DNA of 64,000 nucleotides from Eremophila alpestris peregrina (GCA_009792885.1 WMCF01000007.1:4442500-4506499); one strand, 5' to 3'. Positions 12,501-28,229 are shown, numbered from the stretch's first letter. The notes: a model not told the origin generated them from the sequence alone. Numbers and translations are program-made.

Positions 12501-15009
12501 ACCACAAATTAGAAGACTGCACACACCTTTTAACAGCAATCTAACCAGAATGTAACAAACTGTAAGTGAAGGAAGTGTGGGGCACCTATGGCATTTTGCT
12601 TGTCTGCATATTGAGATTTGGGAGGAAAAAGCTGAACAAATTTATGGTTGTTTGAAATATGATTGTTCCTTAGACTCCAGTGGATTAAATTGGTTTTGCT
12701 CTTTACCTTTTAAGGTTCAGAGAGCTAGGAAATGCAGGAAGGGAAGATCTTTCCTAGCAAGCAATTTTTCTCTCTCGCATTGCAGTATCTTTTCTGTTAA
12801 AAAAAACCCCAAAACCAAATAACACCAAAAAAACTCAACCAACCAAAAAAACAAAATAGCTTTTCTTCCCTCACAGGATCTCATCAGAATTTAAGTATCC
12901 TCCCAGTCAAGAAATCTAAGCAGACCTATAGGTTAAAGGGTTCATGACATCCTGTCATTTTATTAACAAATAAAGCACTAACATTTTCAGTATTAATTAA
13001 AGCTACAGTGATTAGTTAAAGTACACTTTATTGTTGTCCTCTGCTCATCCTCACCCCTTCTCTCTATTCCCTCTCACCTTTCCTACTTCAAGAAAAGCTG
13101 AAAGGCCTCTCTCTAGTCAGGTTCGTTCAGCAGGGCAGTGAGGAGGGAATCAAGCCAAGGTGTCCATGACTACTTTGGTGGAAAGAATGGAGACAGGAGG
13201 GAAGGTGGGACAGCAGCTTCCTCCCTTCACCAATTGTGGCCACCCAGCCTCACCCTCAGAGATACCAGCCCTGAAACTGCCCTCAGAGGTGAAAGGGGCG
13301 ATGCACAGAATCCACCAGCACGTGTAATGCCCCATCCACAGCAGAACTTGGTACAGCTGAGACAAGCAAGAGTGCAGGAGTTCCAATGAATGCTGCACAG
13401 GTAGATTGAGACAATGTCTGCCCACATTTCATATCAACCCAAAGAGAGAGAAATCCTGGAGACTTCTAATATCATGCCTCTGCAATGGTTATGTGATACT
13501 TGTGTCCACTTTTACTAATGGATAATGACTGTATCTTGGAAAGATACTAAACATCTGCTGCAAAGTATCACACATTTTCCAAACATGTTTGCATAGAGGT
13601 GGGGGCTACTTCCACCCATGGACTCAAACATTTTAACAGAAAATGCTCTGTCCTAAATGAAAGTCAGTGAAGAAGCTTAGGTTCTGACTGTGGGAAAACA
13701 ACTGCAAAGATGATTAAAATTAGTATTCCCCAATAGGAAGACAACCTGTGTTCACTTGAGCAGACATTGCTTTTGATTCTTTGGCCTATCATAAGAGTCT
13801 ACCTTTAATTTGCATGGTACCCAGAAGAGATACTGAGAAAGTGACCACTTTGTAATATACTCAGGTCTTTCTATTGTTTGTACAAAATTCCATGTAGAGA
13901 AAGGAAGTAGCCGCAGGAGTTAAAGGGCTGTACAAAGACATGCTACTGAGCTTGGTATACACCTGCAAAGCTACATTCACTCATATATTCACCATGCTAA
14001 GACAAGCCAAAACTTTATCTAGCCCAGTAGGAAAAGAATATAAAAACATGGTAAGGATAAATTGTTGTTGTCTCCATCCTACAGCATAAAAATCTCTGAG
14101 TCTAGAATTTAAATCTATCTTCAGGACAGAAGTTTTGTTAAAATCTTCCCTGAAGTTGAAAATATTGTGAATAATATAATCTTGTTGGTATATTGGCATT
14201 TTGGTGCCTGCATTTTGGCATCTGCATTTTGGCAACAAGAACTCTAGTCCTAGAAATAAAATGAAAAAAAAGTGAATCATCTAAACAGTGGTCTGCTTTC
14301 ACTGTAAGGTATAATCTAAAAATCACTTGGTTTTTTTTTTTCTTAATGGGAAGGATACACTCCCAAGTGAATGTACAAATGAGTTTCCTGTAATATTCTG
14401 CCAGATGCACAGATGGCAGGAGATGAGGAAAGTGCTCCTTGCATCAAGTGTGTGATGATTTTCATAAAGTATAGGTTCAGTGGTTAGGAGCAATACATCT
14501 GTACTCATTTAAAACCCCTTTATACCACAGCATATTATCATGCTTCACTTTATCTAATTATCACTTCTCCACAGGACAATGATCACAGAACTTTCTGCTA
14601 TTGTGGTAAATGGAAAAATGGGGCATTATATCCCTCCAAGAGTGCAAGTGAATTTCACTTGCTGACCCATATGCCCAGGAACACCACTGACAGCAGGGTG
14701 CTGAAATGTTTTTAACCAGGGATGTTTCCCCAGAAAGATAAATTAAATCACATCTAACTTCTATACAATTTCAAAGAATCAGTAAAAGTCACTTTTGCCC
14801 ACCTCTGTCTTACAAGACAAAATTAAGCAAATTTGTCTGACAACTAACAGTTAGCTTTCCTTTAAAAAAAAAAAATCTGTACTGCCAGAATAAACACAGC
14901 ATTCCTCGCAAAGCTGTTCTAATGAAGCACTGGATTATGGATTGTATTTCCTAAGGCCATGTCCATGTTCTCACATTTGGTCCTCCTTTCTCAAGCAACA
15001 GCATGGTGG
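6558..15009. other. Intergenic, no gene recognised
   Basis: Only short chance frames were seen. Low-level structure includes a duplicated 'gtatcattaag' near 7838-7862, a GC-richer patch at about 11290-11650 and another at 13130-13390 (neither recognised), an A/C-rich patch at 12800-12860, and a short tandem repeat at 14192-14235. The start presumably contains the claudin promoter and 5' UTR (just right of 6557), but no element is distinctive enough to call. Confidence 0.5.
14192..14235. repeat. Short tandem repeat, unit about 14-15 bases
   Basis: Three imperfect head-to-tail copies of a 'gcattttggcatct'-like unit occur in a row. It is a small local duplication with no coding role seen. Confidence 0.7.
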
Positions 15010-15135
15010 TGAATATCCTACAATGTCCTGAGCTGGAAAGGATCCACAAGGATCATCGAGTCCAGGTTCTGGCCCTGCACAGGGCAACACTGAGAATCAC
15101 ACCACGTGTCAGAGAGATGGGCACTGTCTGCTCTC
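15010..15135 (-). mobile_element. CR1 LINE 3'-end remnant
   Basis: The plus strand shows the inverted CR1 tail pattern 'gagctggaaaggatcc' ... 'atcatcgagtccaggttctggccctgcacagggcaacac', followed by an 'agaatcacaccac' block. This is typical of the last 130 bases of avian CR1 elements read in reverse. It is truncated at both ends and diverged. Confidence 0.75.
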
Positions 15136-17925
15136 TTACAAACAACTTTCCTCTTGTTGCAATCTCTTAAAGGAAGTAGCACTTTTTTTTTCCCACCATT
15201 AAATCATAATCAGTTAAGGATTTGCTGTAATTTTTAATTCTGGTGTAATATTCACATTTCTTGCAGCACACATGCATCCTCTGATGATGTTGGTAAAACA
15301 AAACCCTTTCCCACCTTCTGGCAGATGTATGGAAGATGGGGACTGACCATCATTACCCTTCCTCTACTCCCTGCTAGTATCCTTCCATGTACCAATGAGA
15401 GAAAAGCCTTTGTTTCTCACCTCTGCAACTGGTCCTGCTTTTAGAAATATTTTACCACTGAGCTCCCTGTTGAACTCTTATTTCATCTCCACAAATGCCA
15501 GGCTTTTCTGAATCAGAATCAAACTATGTCCAAATTGTGAAAAGCTGGAAATGAGGTGGTTTGAGGAAAGGGGTAGGAAAAGATATAGCCTGGGAACATT
15601 GTATTAAAGATCTGGAGCTGAGTTGCTAAATACTGTGCCCATGAGAGGCATAGTGCATATGAGAAGAAAAGATGCATCAGTATGTAGCTGTGGCACTTTT
15701 TCCTACTTAATAACAGAGCAGTCACATTGCTTTGATTATTTTCTAGAGCACAGTAAACCTTAATGTGCTCAAATGATCTCACAGCTACCACACAGAACAT
15801 TTACCTTTCTTGTAGTCACATCGTGTTCCACAAAATACAGCAAGTAAACTTCTCAGGCTTGTACAGGAAAACATGGTTTTACCTGCAGCCAATGTGGGGT
15901 AGCTCAAGCTGCAGAGCCAGCAATGCTCATGGGGCTGAGGAGAGCAGCTGCAATGAAAGCAGTCAAAGGAGGGAACAGCTTCTATCAGAGTACAGCAATT
16001 GTGCTGCACCACAGCCCTGAACTCCCAATGCAACAGGCAACAGGATCTTCTCACACTGTTAACTACAGAGCTACATTATTTGTGCAAGACCAGGAGTGGG
16101 CCAGGGGAAAGTTTTCATGTTCCCATGACAAAAAGATAACAAAAACCCTGTCTCCTTTGTCTTTTGTATATTTTAGCTTTTTATCAGAGAACAGCAGGAC
16201 TGAAAACACACTGATAGAGTCTGGTAAGTGACTTAAACAACCAGTAACAGAAAAAGATCTTATAGTGTGATTGAAGATACTCAAGTTTCAGTAGATGGAT
16301 CTACAGTGTCAAGTACTGCAGCACAGCCTGGGACTGTCTCAATCCCCACTGCCAGTTGGAACAGGAATTAAAGGCAGAAATAAATGACTCTTGGAAATGA
16401 ACCAGAAGTGACAAATGCATAATTTGGGAGTTCCCAACAGCTCAGAGAAGAAGCAATAACTGGTAGAAAGCTAAGAGCTGCTGAGAGCAGCCTACTAACA
16501 TTTCATCAGTAAAGGAAGATTTACAGTCAGCTGGGCAAACTGGGACAAGAAACTGTCTTTGGGAATGTGCCTCACAGAAATGCTGCAAACTAAAGCATAA
16601 AAAAATCTTTGAATTGCTATGTATATGAAAGCATTAGGCAATTAATACAGAAAACTTGAGACTCTGCAATATCATAAGCATCTGATACAGATAAAAACCT
16701 AATTTATAGAGACATATCTAGGGCTCTGGAGGCAAAAAAAAAAATTTAGATCATAAAGCAAAGAAACACTGGTGTTAGAATTTGATATAAGAAGTTAAGG
16801 AAGGGGGTTGTCACAGGATTCAGAATGCAGTTTGTATCTACATACATCTTGAACTGCCTTTGATTACCTTGCTTTACTTTGGTTTTAAATGGTGACCAAG
16901 GGTTAGAATTGGACAATCAAGAGCTCAGAGGGTTTCAACTAAAAACGTACTGACAGCCCCAAGCAGTAAGAAAAGTCTTCTGCTACCCAGATGCACACAC
17001 ATGGGGCCAAATCCAAGAAGGTGCATTAAGAGCACACATTACAGCCATCCATCAAAGCACTGCTTAGCCAGTATCCTATTTCTGTCAGGGACTGGGAGAA
17101 CAACAGGGAAAGGAGATAATGCTGTATCATACCCTCAATACCTTTTCCAGCTTTCACATAAATGCAGGTCAGGGCCTTCCTAAGTCTGGAGGTCGTGTCT
17201 TTGCATTCAACAGCTAGCTCATCAATTGTCCAAGCACTTACTGAAATTATGTTTAACTACAAAGAACCTTATCTCAGGCCAACACCACTAAAAACTCTTG
17301 CCTGTAGAAGTGTTAACTAATAGTGAAATATGGTCCCTTCACCCTCTCTTAAAATTAGCACCTAAATAAGTTTTTCTGCTTATTTCCCTTTGAGGGACTA
17401 AAATATATTAGACAAGAAGACACAGTAGGAGGGCTTTCTAGTTCAGATATACTAGCAAGACTATTCTAGCTTTCTTGAAAATAGCCAGATGACAGAAATA
17501 TATATTTAAATAATGCCCACAGAAATGAAACATTTAAATATAAACATGCATATTGCTTCTGGCATTTCATTTATTAAAAAAAAAAAATGCCAAGCTGTTC
17601 CAAATTTCCCTTTTTTTTTTGTTTTTGTGAATCTAGGCATCTGCTTTACTGTCAGAAACTGAATGCTGTTTCCACAAGCTTCATCTATCCTTGAAGCATA
17701 TAACTTACACTACAGACTATTTATTGGCATTCTGAACAGTGCTTTGTGCCTTCTCTTGGTTTTGTTACGTGCAAAGTAAACACTAATCCCCCTCCAGGCA
17801 AAAAGACAGACTTACTGCTTCTATCGAAGTGACAAGAAGCTCAGATGTAGCATAAAGTTATCGTATAACAGAAATCAGAACCATAAAGTCAAGTCAGTCT
17901 TAGTGCACAGGAAAAAATAGATATA

Positions 17926-17955
17926 AACAAATATGTAAATAAATAAGTAAATAAA
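17926..17955. repeat. (TAAA)n-like microsatellite
   Basis: An imperfect run of taaa/aata units ('gtaaataaataagtaaataa') follows an A-rich stretch. Confidence 0.7.
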
Positions 17956-20900
17956 AGTAGCACAAACAAGTAAAGTCTGCATAATTGGCAATGAGGAGAC
18001 CCAAGCTTAAGTTTGGACCTCCACACAAACTGCACCACTAAGAAATCATCACAATTCAGAGTCTGGATTCAGTGGCTCTATAGACCAAGGAAAGCAGTAT
18101 GTAATACACAGAACATGGAAGATGACCAGTGGCTGGAAGACAGACTCCAGTCTTAACTCTGATAATGGACATACTTTAAAGAAGCAACTTAACTACATTT
18201 TCTGCAAGTATTTTGCTTTCTGTCACCTATAAAAACTATTGCACATTTAAGGTGGCCACAAAGAACAAAACAGTTACTGTGGAAAATGCTTGTACAAGAA
18301 GCAAACTAATTCTGCATATTTATAAGGCAAATAATTTCACTTTCAAAAGAAAGAAGGCTATATTGGATGAACATTTTAGTGCACAGTATATTTAGCAATA
18401 AGTCTAGGAGTGTCAGTATTCTGATGAGGAAAGTGGTCCTAAGGGTAGATACATCTAATGACTATAGGAGAATTGATAGTAGAAGAGAATTCTTTGATGT
18501 TTTATTTAAAGGTTTTGCTCAATAATTCAATAAAGACATCCATTATAAATCAGGAAAGAGTAAGAACATGCCACAAGTACAATACAGTAATGAATAAAAA
18601 TCAAACCTACAAAAGGATAGCAAGTGTCTGTAATTTAGTCAGCATATAATTCACTACTTAACTCTACCAGATTAAGTTATCTGGGGTATAAACCAAGAAG
18701 GATCTAAACAGTGACCCTGCTTTAACTGCAAGAGTGAACAGATGAAAAGCACACAGCAGCTCCAATATTTTCCTTAACAGACACACAAAGGTCTAATTTT
18801 TTGATCACCTATTGATGCTAAATTTTTTCAGGCTTTCAGGTGAGGCAAATATAAAAAACAAGGGTAATGTGTTTTGTTTCTCATATCTTTCTCTCTCATC
18901 TCTGACCAAGCACTGTCAGCTCAGATAGGTATCCAATGCCTATTAATAAGTCAAAACTATGTCGTGCACGAATTTCAAGAATTTTCATCCCAGAAATATA
19001 TCTATAATCTATATATAAAGGATACACCTTTACTTTGTAGAAAAATTTGTTGCTTTATTGCTCCTAAGTCTCAAAAAGGATGTGGCATAATAGGATTGGA
19101 TTTCTAGTCTCTCGTGGACACACCTTAATGGACAACTCATTTTCCCCTCATGCTACCTATGTTTAGTCTCACATACAGAAGATTAAAAACACTAATTTCT
19201 TACATTTCAACATACCTAGCCATTCTGCACTTTCTAGCAGCAACCACAAAATTATTTTGCATAACCTCACAAGGAACCTGCTAGCACCAAAGAAACCAAA
19301 CCGAATTACCAAATTAATTTCCACAGAGTCTTCCATCAAAACACTGCAAATATAGACATTTCCAACAACTCAGCATGTTGCTACATTGCCATTTGCCCAT
19401 AAATTCCAATAACACATAGCTCTGGGATCCCAATAGCATCCTAGAGAGTAAATAACAAGTGAGCTACGAATCTCAAGCCCCATAATCACAGTCATTGTTA
19501 CCTATCCCCTATCTTTGAATCCTAAAGATGTTTTTAAACTGCATTAGTTATTTTTATTTTATTTTTGAGCCAAAATAAGCAATTCTGAATGAAATTACAC
19601 CTTTTCGTTTCAACTTCAGCTGTAGCCCTGTCATCAAACATCACTCTGGAAACAAGACCTCCAGGTAGGGGGAAAAAATCATGACTTCAGGATCTCCTAT
19701 TACAGCAGCAACATCTCATCTAGATACAGAGGGCTAAGCACTCTGTGCTTCCTTCCTTCCCACAAAGTAATATTGACAATATTCCAGACAGCCCTGATTG
19801 CCCCTTTAGAATACATCATAATTGGTCCCAGATGCTCGCTGTAGGTATTGGTTAATAGTAATAACAGCCATCTTTCTTTCTGACTCGGGTACCACTGAAG
19901 CACCCAAGGTCAATATCAACACAAACCAGGACTTAAAAGGACATGACAGTGGTAACATTTGCAAGGATACAAAATTTTGCTTTAACCAATCTCCTACTAC
20001 TTTATATTCCTAATCTGAAGGCAAATGCCACTAGGTTGACATGTCTTCAAGTAAAGAATAGCTGCCTCCATTTTATTATCCTAACAGGACTGTGGAAAAA
20101 ACCAATTAAGAAAATCCATGTCTCTAAAAGATTACTTAGGAACAAGCTCTGAGAACTGAATAAACCTTCCTTATGCTACAAAGTCAGGCATAACTCAGAA
20201 GCCAGATAAAATGAGAAACATAAGCCTGAAAAACTAAATGCAAGTGAAGCAAAACAAAGCCAACTTCTGCTAAGTCTCTATTTCTTCTTTCTTACTTCTG
20301 TAAAGCTGTAGTAGAACCCTTTTCTGCTTACCTATATGGCAATGGAAGTTAGAATTTGTTATACTTGCCATTAACTAAATTCCTACAAGTCAGATATGAC
20401 AGTCATCTAAATTATGTTAGAAGTTCAAAAATAAAAATGTTTGTGTTGTAAATGGTTGTGGTAACATCTTTGAGCTTATTATAACTGTAGAGTTGGGGGT
20501 TTGTGCTAATGTTGTTATCGTCTCCAGATACTAATTTTCAGGAAGGCTGGAATAATTTACTAAACCATGAACAAGCCCTGACTCACCAGATTTACTTCTT
20601 CCTGAGTAGGGCTTGTTCTTTTAAACCAATCATGTAAAAACATCATTCACATACCCAATGTTTTCTGTTGCTACATACTTGAATAAGCAAAGTGTAAAGG
20701 TACAATTCTGCAGAACTATGATATATCAATAGCAAAGTGATGAACAACCATTCCAGGTGGTTTGCCCACAAATAAGTTTCCTGTCCACATAAATAAGGGA
20801 CAGTTAGGGGGGCTATTTCTAGATACAGTTTATGTGTACTCATAAACAAAACCAAATGGTTATATACCTCAGAGAAAGTTACAACTGATATTAACATCAC

Positions 20901-21717
20901 ACTTGCTTCTCCTGCATTACAGTTTCTCTTATGTCATGACCTGAGCTGAGTGTTTTCAAAGATTTTCAGTTAAATGCAGCTTGACTTCAGCATCTGAGAG
21001 ACCAACATCTGAACACCTTTATTACATAGCTTACAAACATTTTGTTGCTAGTGCAATATTGTGCCATGAGCTGATGGTTATAGCTCTAACATGAGAAGGG
21101 GCATATGGCTCCTGTCAGACTATTCTGTTTATTTCATCCTTCCAGCTGTTATGGTAGCAAACAAAAATTTTAGGTACAACTCTCAAAACTTGAATTGGTT
21201 TCTGTATGCACAGCTATTTATGCTGAAAGCTTTCATTTAAACAAATACCTTAGTGCAGCTGGCACAACCAAAAGCAATTGAGAGTCATTCACGATTTGTT
21301 TTCCCTTTCATGATACGACTGCTCAGTGATCCTTCACACAAATGCAGCAGTGCTTTGACATGCTATGACAGCATACAAAGTGTTAGTGCCTGATCCTCAG
21401 GACTTTCAAAAAGAAAAGAGTAAAATCTTCTGTAACAGTTTCCCTGAGGGCCTGATGAAAAAGCCACATTTAATATTGCCAAAGTTCACTGGGACTCCAA
21501 CCAGTGTACAATAAAACTAGATGCTGTGCTAAGTAACAACATGTTGTGGAGATGTTGGCACATCTTCAATGAAGACCAGAGAAGATGGGTAATTGTAGAA
21601 GTCCTTTACTGCATAGTTAAATCAGCCTCTTAAAATAGAGTTGTTACAGTTCGTGTCATCATGCAGAAAGCTGTCTAGCATAAAGTCCCCAAGTTGCCCA
21701 CAGAAACAGCAACATCT

Positions 21718-21745
21718 TAGCAGCAGCAGCAATAGCAACAGCAGC
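21718..21745. repeat. Imperfect (CAG)n run
   Basis: Several cag/caa/cat triplets in a row ('agcagcagcagcaatagcaa' and following). It does not lie in any convincing reading frame. Confidence 0.65.
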
Positions 21746-24700
21746 ATCCATGATCTCTAGCATTCTCAAAGCAGGGCATTTTATTCTATTTTCATTCAGT
21801 CAATTACAAACATGAGTCCACTATTGCCTTGTTGGACCTATCCTCAGCTAAGATTGATGTGCGAAAGTAACCCTAAATTCTTACACAAATTTGATGTACA
21901 TGACCCTATCTTGTTCTATCTAGGAACGCTAGAGAGGCTACATTGTTTTCTTTTGTCTAGAACTTAACTAACTTTGTAAAAGGTAAAGCTACTGAACTTT
22001 AAACTAGGTTTTAGGTCCTTTTCTTACTAATTCAGCCTCTTATTTGCTCAAGGCACTTAAAATATCCTCTACTTATTTAAAACTAAACTTGCATTTCCAC
22101 CTCATGTCTGTGTGGACCTATGTATTTGTCATTTTCTGAAGGTTTTAATTCAACCCTCACATATCTGAGGGCTTTTGAGCCTGTAAACAGGGCCCAGAGA
22201 GATTTGTATCCCAACAACAACCCTTGCTCCAACTTTCTCTGGTCACAAGTTGGGTCCCCATTCCTACCAGAAGCACAGCCCACAATCAGATGGGAAGCCT
22301 GGGGCTACTTAAAGTAAACATTCATTCTTGTCAGCTCTCTGACAGCTTTTAAACAAGCAGATTAAAACTGCTTCCAACTTTTGAACATTAGAAACGATCT
22401 CAGCAAAAACAGATCTGTAAGGCACAGAAGGCTGCCAGCAGTGAGAAACAAGTTGAATCAATGAAATTTACTGCCTCACCATCTGATGGAAGATAACACA
22501 TCTCTTCAGACTGCAGCAAATACATGCAAATATGTTTTATTCTAGCAAAATATTTGTTTCATCACATCTGGAAAGATTATAGCATTATTCCTTTCCTTAC
22601 CAACAAATAAAGGCAGCAGCCCGCTAGTAGAGGCAGAGTAAATTCATGCCTAGGGCACCAGCTTACGGGATCCTGCAATTTCATCCAAATTTGTGCTTTC
22701 AGTTTTAGATCACCAAACACAGCAATGCATGCCTGAATGTGAAGAAAGCCTAATTCAATTGCTTTGACAAATACATATCTCTTCTTCTCCGTGCCTGGGT
22801 TGTAACCTCAGGCCCAGTGCTAGACCCACAGGACATTCATGCCTCCCAAAATGGAGCTGTACACATCCTATGGGCTCAACCAACACTGTTGCTTTTCAAT
22901 CCATCCACTGCATTTATCTACAATAAAGCCTTGCTTTTGCTCCCAACACCACTCTGCTGGGGCATTTGGAAACATGGAAGGGACTCACATCCTGGTGTAC
23001 AATCAAGCTTTTAGGACAGAATGCTCTTACAAATTGAGTGTGCCCAGCAAGATTCTGGGTGCACTTGTCATCAGCACATACCTAGCAACCAAACACATCC
23101 CACAAAAACACATCTGTGCCCAGACAGGAGTATTAATAACGAGGAGGAATAAGTGTGCTTCACATTTCTATTAGCAATGTATTAACTTGCTGTAAATATT
23201 AACTTTGCTGTAGTTTAGACAGTTAGATGCAAATTAATGGAAAGCTTATGGGAACATAAAGAGACTATGCTCTTAATGATTTCTTAATACTATCTTTCAG
23301 CATACCAGTGGGAATTATGGAGAATGCATTGTGAGATATTATTTCTAGTGCCATTAGAGCCTTAAGACTCACAGATAAAAGTATAAGATGGCATAAGTAT
23401 GCAAAAGGAGGATTTTACTAACTCTTAATAACTTCTTAATCATAAAAGTGTTTCTAATACAATTGTTTCCAGCATGTAATTTAAATTTAATGTTTAACAG
23501 GAATAGAAGTAATGAACCGATTTTATTAGGATTCCTTATTAGAATACATCAGTTCTGCAAATTAGCAGAAGCTAATATTTCAATATCATACACTGCCATG
23601 GTAGAAGACAAATGGTTAGAAGACAAACAGCTATGTTCTGTGAGAGAAATCAAGCACCTTTGCCACTTAAAAGCATTTAGAGAGAAGAAAAAAGAAAATT
23701 CCCATTTATAAATTAGTATGGAAAAAGCAACTGAGTAACTTTATATGGTAAGACAAAATATGTATCCTATCCATAAGGGAGACCATTTTGTTTTTGCAAA
23801 AGAGACAACTGTCCTAGACAAGAGTGGGATAGATCTTCTCTAAGTAAATTAAATGCTTCCTTTTTAAGTTACTTCTAAACTGAACCAGAACAATCTGGCA
23901 AAGTTCCACCTGATAATGTGCAAGCTCAAAACAGTCACTGTAATTACCTAGATTTCCTAAATTTAGACCTGTCCTGTGCAACAGTTTTGTGACAAGGTTC
24001 AGCCCTTGCACTACAAGAGTATGATGAAAGACATGCTCTGTGTCATCAGCAATAAACTATACGGCCATAAAAATGCTTCAGGGTAACCAACAGACTTCTT
24101 CACAAAGCCATGATAGATATAATTCATTAGCTTAGAAGAGAAAGCCTTACATAATTTTTGTCTCTTTTTGAAAGTTGAAGCTAGTTAGAAGTATGCAGAC
24201 AAAAAAAAAAAACCCAGTTCCCTTGCTTGCACTGACTGGTGAGGTATATGGGGAATATACCAACCTTTTAGGTCACAAATTCCAGGTTCAGTTAGGCCTA
24301 TGAGGCAAACAAGTCAAAAGTTCCCAGTGGTAATGACCAGTCTGTCAGCTAGGCTTCTTATATCTCTTCCGGAAAGCAGAGTTTCAAAAGCCTCCTTCTC
24401 AGGCATTAGAAAGAAATCCATAAGCATTCATTCCACACACCTGCGTGGGGACAGACAGGACACTGTTTATGAATGCCAAGAAACAACCAGAAAAGAACTG
24501 TCTCAGAAACATGAGTACCAAAGCTATGTAGCATCCACTGCCTGGCCATAGGCATGCATGGACCTAGCTGCATCCTTTTTTATCAGGAAGGAAAAAAGTT
24601 TAACACTATTTGTGGGGAAAGTCATCAAAGGTATCAACCTCTTTCCAAGAAACCACTCAACTTTTCCCTTTGTTCAATCTAATCACTATGTGCAAACAAC

Positions 24701-27700
24701 TACTTCCCACACCAGTGCTGCCATACAAATCCTGCTGGACTGTGCAAACTGGAGTCTCAGTCAGGATTTAAGTTGCAAGCATCACCCAAAAAAGTGAGCC
24801 TCCTTCTGGGTGCCCACCAAGGCCTTGCTGCAATACTTCCCACAGGGAGCACAGACTTCTCAGCTCCCACATCCCTTGGCAAACATCACTGCAGATGTTT
24901 GGCAAGTAGGTCTGCCCCTCTCCTGACACAGGTCTCTGCAGAGCTCACATTTGAGCCCAGTCTTTCCTTACTCAAAGCACAAACTGTAAAAATCCAGCTC
25001 TCAGTTTGTTTCCTCCAGCTCCCTGTTTGTTCTCACTTCACAAGGATTGTGATTTTCTTGCAGCAAAGCACTATCACTAACTGTACCACATGAGCTTTCT
25101 TTTATCATAGGTCTTTCCCGCCCACCTCCTCAGCTGCCTCCACAGGTTCCTCACACCCCCAGGCACAACTGAGAGCTAACAAGGTCCTCAGGCTCCATTA
25201 AGCTTCCTTCCTGCTAATTAAGGGTCACACCTCTGCAGTGAGCCAATCCCACAACAACTTCCCATCCCTATCATGAAAAGAGGGCAGACTTCAACCCTTA
25301 ATGTGTACAAAAACACATTAAGGAATTTTTAGGTTGCATTTTGCATGGAAGAAGGCAGGAAACAGACTGCCTTCTGCCACTGCAAAGATTTGCAGTGGTT
25401 TCAGAGAAACAGGGTTTTTTGCTTTGAGATGGATCCTTATGCTTTAAAAACCTACTAGAATAAAATCAGATTGACCTGTTCATTCCAGAAGAATAAACAG
25501 TTTTGGTTGTTCAGCTGAGATCAAAGAGACTCTATTCAAACTAATTTTGACCTCTGTCCCTTATATTTCAAAAGAGTGTCCCAGCTGTGTGTGTATGCTT
25601 ACACACATGACATGTACTCACTTGTGACTAGGAATGCCATTTACACTGAAGAAGTTTCCAGTGAACAGGTAAGTTCTTGTGGAAACTGCTGAGTTACCAC
25701 ACTAGCCCTCCCAATAACAAACAAAATCACTTCCCTCCCCCCAAAAATATAAGATTTTTGTCTTAAATGCTGCAAAACGGAACCCAAAGTACTCTTGCCA
25801 CCATGTCACCAAGTTCAGGAACAGCAATGAAGAGCTGCTCCTCAGTATGAAACTACACAACTGAATGGCCCAGTTCTTCATTTTTGCATGTGAAGAGAGT
25901 AACCTCTACAGCCTGGTGGTTAGATCTGCACAAGAAGGGGCACATGGATTTCAGTCCTTCTTTTGGCAACTATCTTTTGTCAACTATTTGTAAGAACCAA
26001 GCTCCCCCACCTTCCCTTTTCTTTAGGAGTCCCCTCACCAGCACGTGACACACTCACTCATCCTGATCCAAATCATTTCATGCAAAACTTCAGTAAAGTG
26101 AATTTGTAAGCAGAATACTTGAACATTTTATAACCTCTCAATTAAGGCATTGCATTTGGAATTCCTGCAGGCAGTAAATTAAATGGACTTTGTGCACCTA
26201 CTGCCTGCATTAATGCTCTAATCATTAAGCCCTTGGACAAACAAGGAGAGGGTACAGGCCACTCTTTCCTTTTTACTAGTCTAATAAATAAAACTTTTCT
26301 ATGTCAACTTCATTTTAAACACAAACAAAAATATGTGAAGTAAGTTAACTCAGCAAGCAGCAAACATTTTTTCTACCCTTTCTCTACCTGATCCTTCAGG
26401 TCACTGTATAGGAATGTGCCTGTGTCACATAGGGTCATCTGGATACCCACACCCGCTGAACATCCATCCCTTCCAGAGACACTTGTCTTTAGACCACCCA
26501 CTTCTCTTTCTAGACTGGTATCAAAATTACACAGTTAAGTATGAATCAGATACGCACAGACTGGTTTATTAAGTGTTATGGCTGTTCTCCCAGGCCTGTA
26601 GAATACTCTTTGCTTCATATTTCCTCTCCTAAAAAGTACCACTGTTCCTGAGCTACTGTGTGTTACATGGACCCTGAGCTCGTTAAGTCCAGAATGGTGA
26701 CAGGATTAATTTCCAGATGAGAGAGCTCTCCAGCACCATGAAGTCTGAGACCTGGGCATGGCACGTGGTCTGTGAGAACTTTATTATCCTTCAATGCAAA
26801 ATTTCAGTTGAGTGCAAATTTTAACATCACATACATAAATACGACTTAAATCCATTGGTAAATCTTTGAGTCTTTAACAAAAACCCCAAAACTTTACCTC
26901 AGCATGCACATTTCTCTTTTTGCTATATTTCTCTTTCCCATATCACCTAGGAATTAAAAGAGCCACCAAATTTACAACAGGGCTGCAAACCACAATTTGG
27001 AAATTAAAAAGACAGAAAACCAATTTGCTTAATATCTACCCCGCTGAAATGAACCCCAAATTTGTTCAGCATTTATCCTTAAAGCAAGCTTGACAATGGG
27101 AAACACAAGGCTGAAATGCTCAAAGGCAAAATTGTTCTGAGCTAATCGGTTTATGCTCATTCCCGGAGTGTGCCAGTCACTGGGTGCCCAGGACAAACTC
27201 CCTTGCATGCTAAAGGACAGAAGGGCTCTGGAGGTTTACTGCTAGTGACAGAAAGTCTCACTCCATATCATGAGATCAGGCGGCAAATATATAACAAATC
27301 CGTGCCATGCATTACAGTGCAGGACAAAATAAAAAAACAATGCAGACTATAAATTCATAGGATAGCTGCTTCCCAGACACTAAAAATATCTGACTAAAAG
27401 CTAGTTTCAAATCTGTGCAGCAGGCTCCTTGACTAACACTTGGCTCTCAGTAAAGAGATTACTGTAGGATTAAGCCTTACCTTGGGAGGTAGGAAACAAA
27501 CAAATCTCTAATTATCTCTACTCTTGTACTCTGGCCATGATTTCTCTTTCTCTGGGGAAAAATAAGCTTTGTACTGTCTAAAGTTTAATGTGTGTATTCT
27601 TTCAGTTTATTTTAATATCTTTTAAAGTATTCATAAGACAACTTGTAACTTTTATCTTCTAGTTTTTACATGTATTTTCTAATAGGAATATTTTTTGTGA

Positions 27701-28229
27701 TTGTTCTTGCAGCACATACACATGTTCATGCTAAAAAGCCCTTTTATAAATATTTTACTCCATAACTTGAAATTCCCTTTTATGTATGGCCTAAACTACT
27801 CAAACCACTGCAGGAGAAGGAATTTTCAATTTGCAATCATGCAGTTTACTTTTTGTTACTATTTAACTAAATTATTGACAAATATTTGCAAAGCAAACTG
27901 TCTGTTAATGACTGAACACCATCAAGAACAGAAATAACCTTACTCATTTAGAGAGGAATGCCATCCAAGAGGCAAAACCACTATCTTGTTCTTCCTCCTA
28001 GGGGCAAAGTTGAAGCTGGAAGAAAAATAGCTGAGGGAAAAACCCACAGAAGTTTTCATCTAGAAAAATGAAATCATGGCTATGCTGAGTGAAGAGGGAA
28101 GGAAACTGAAGGACCTGCTTTCTAATGATGTGAGAGAAAATTCAGTATGTGATTCTAAAGGAGAGAAAATGAGAAGCTAATGCCAGACTGGAATTGCAGG
28201 TTAAAATAACAGTAGAAAAACACATAAGA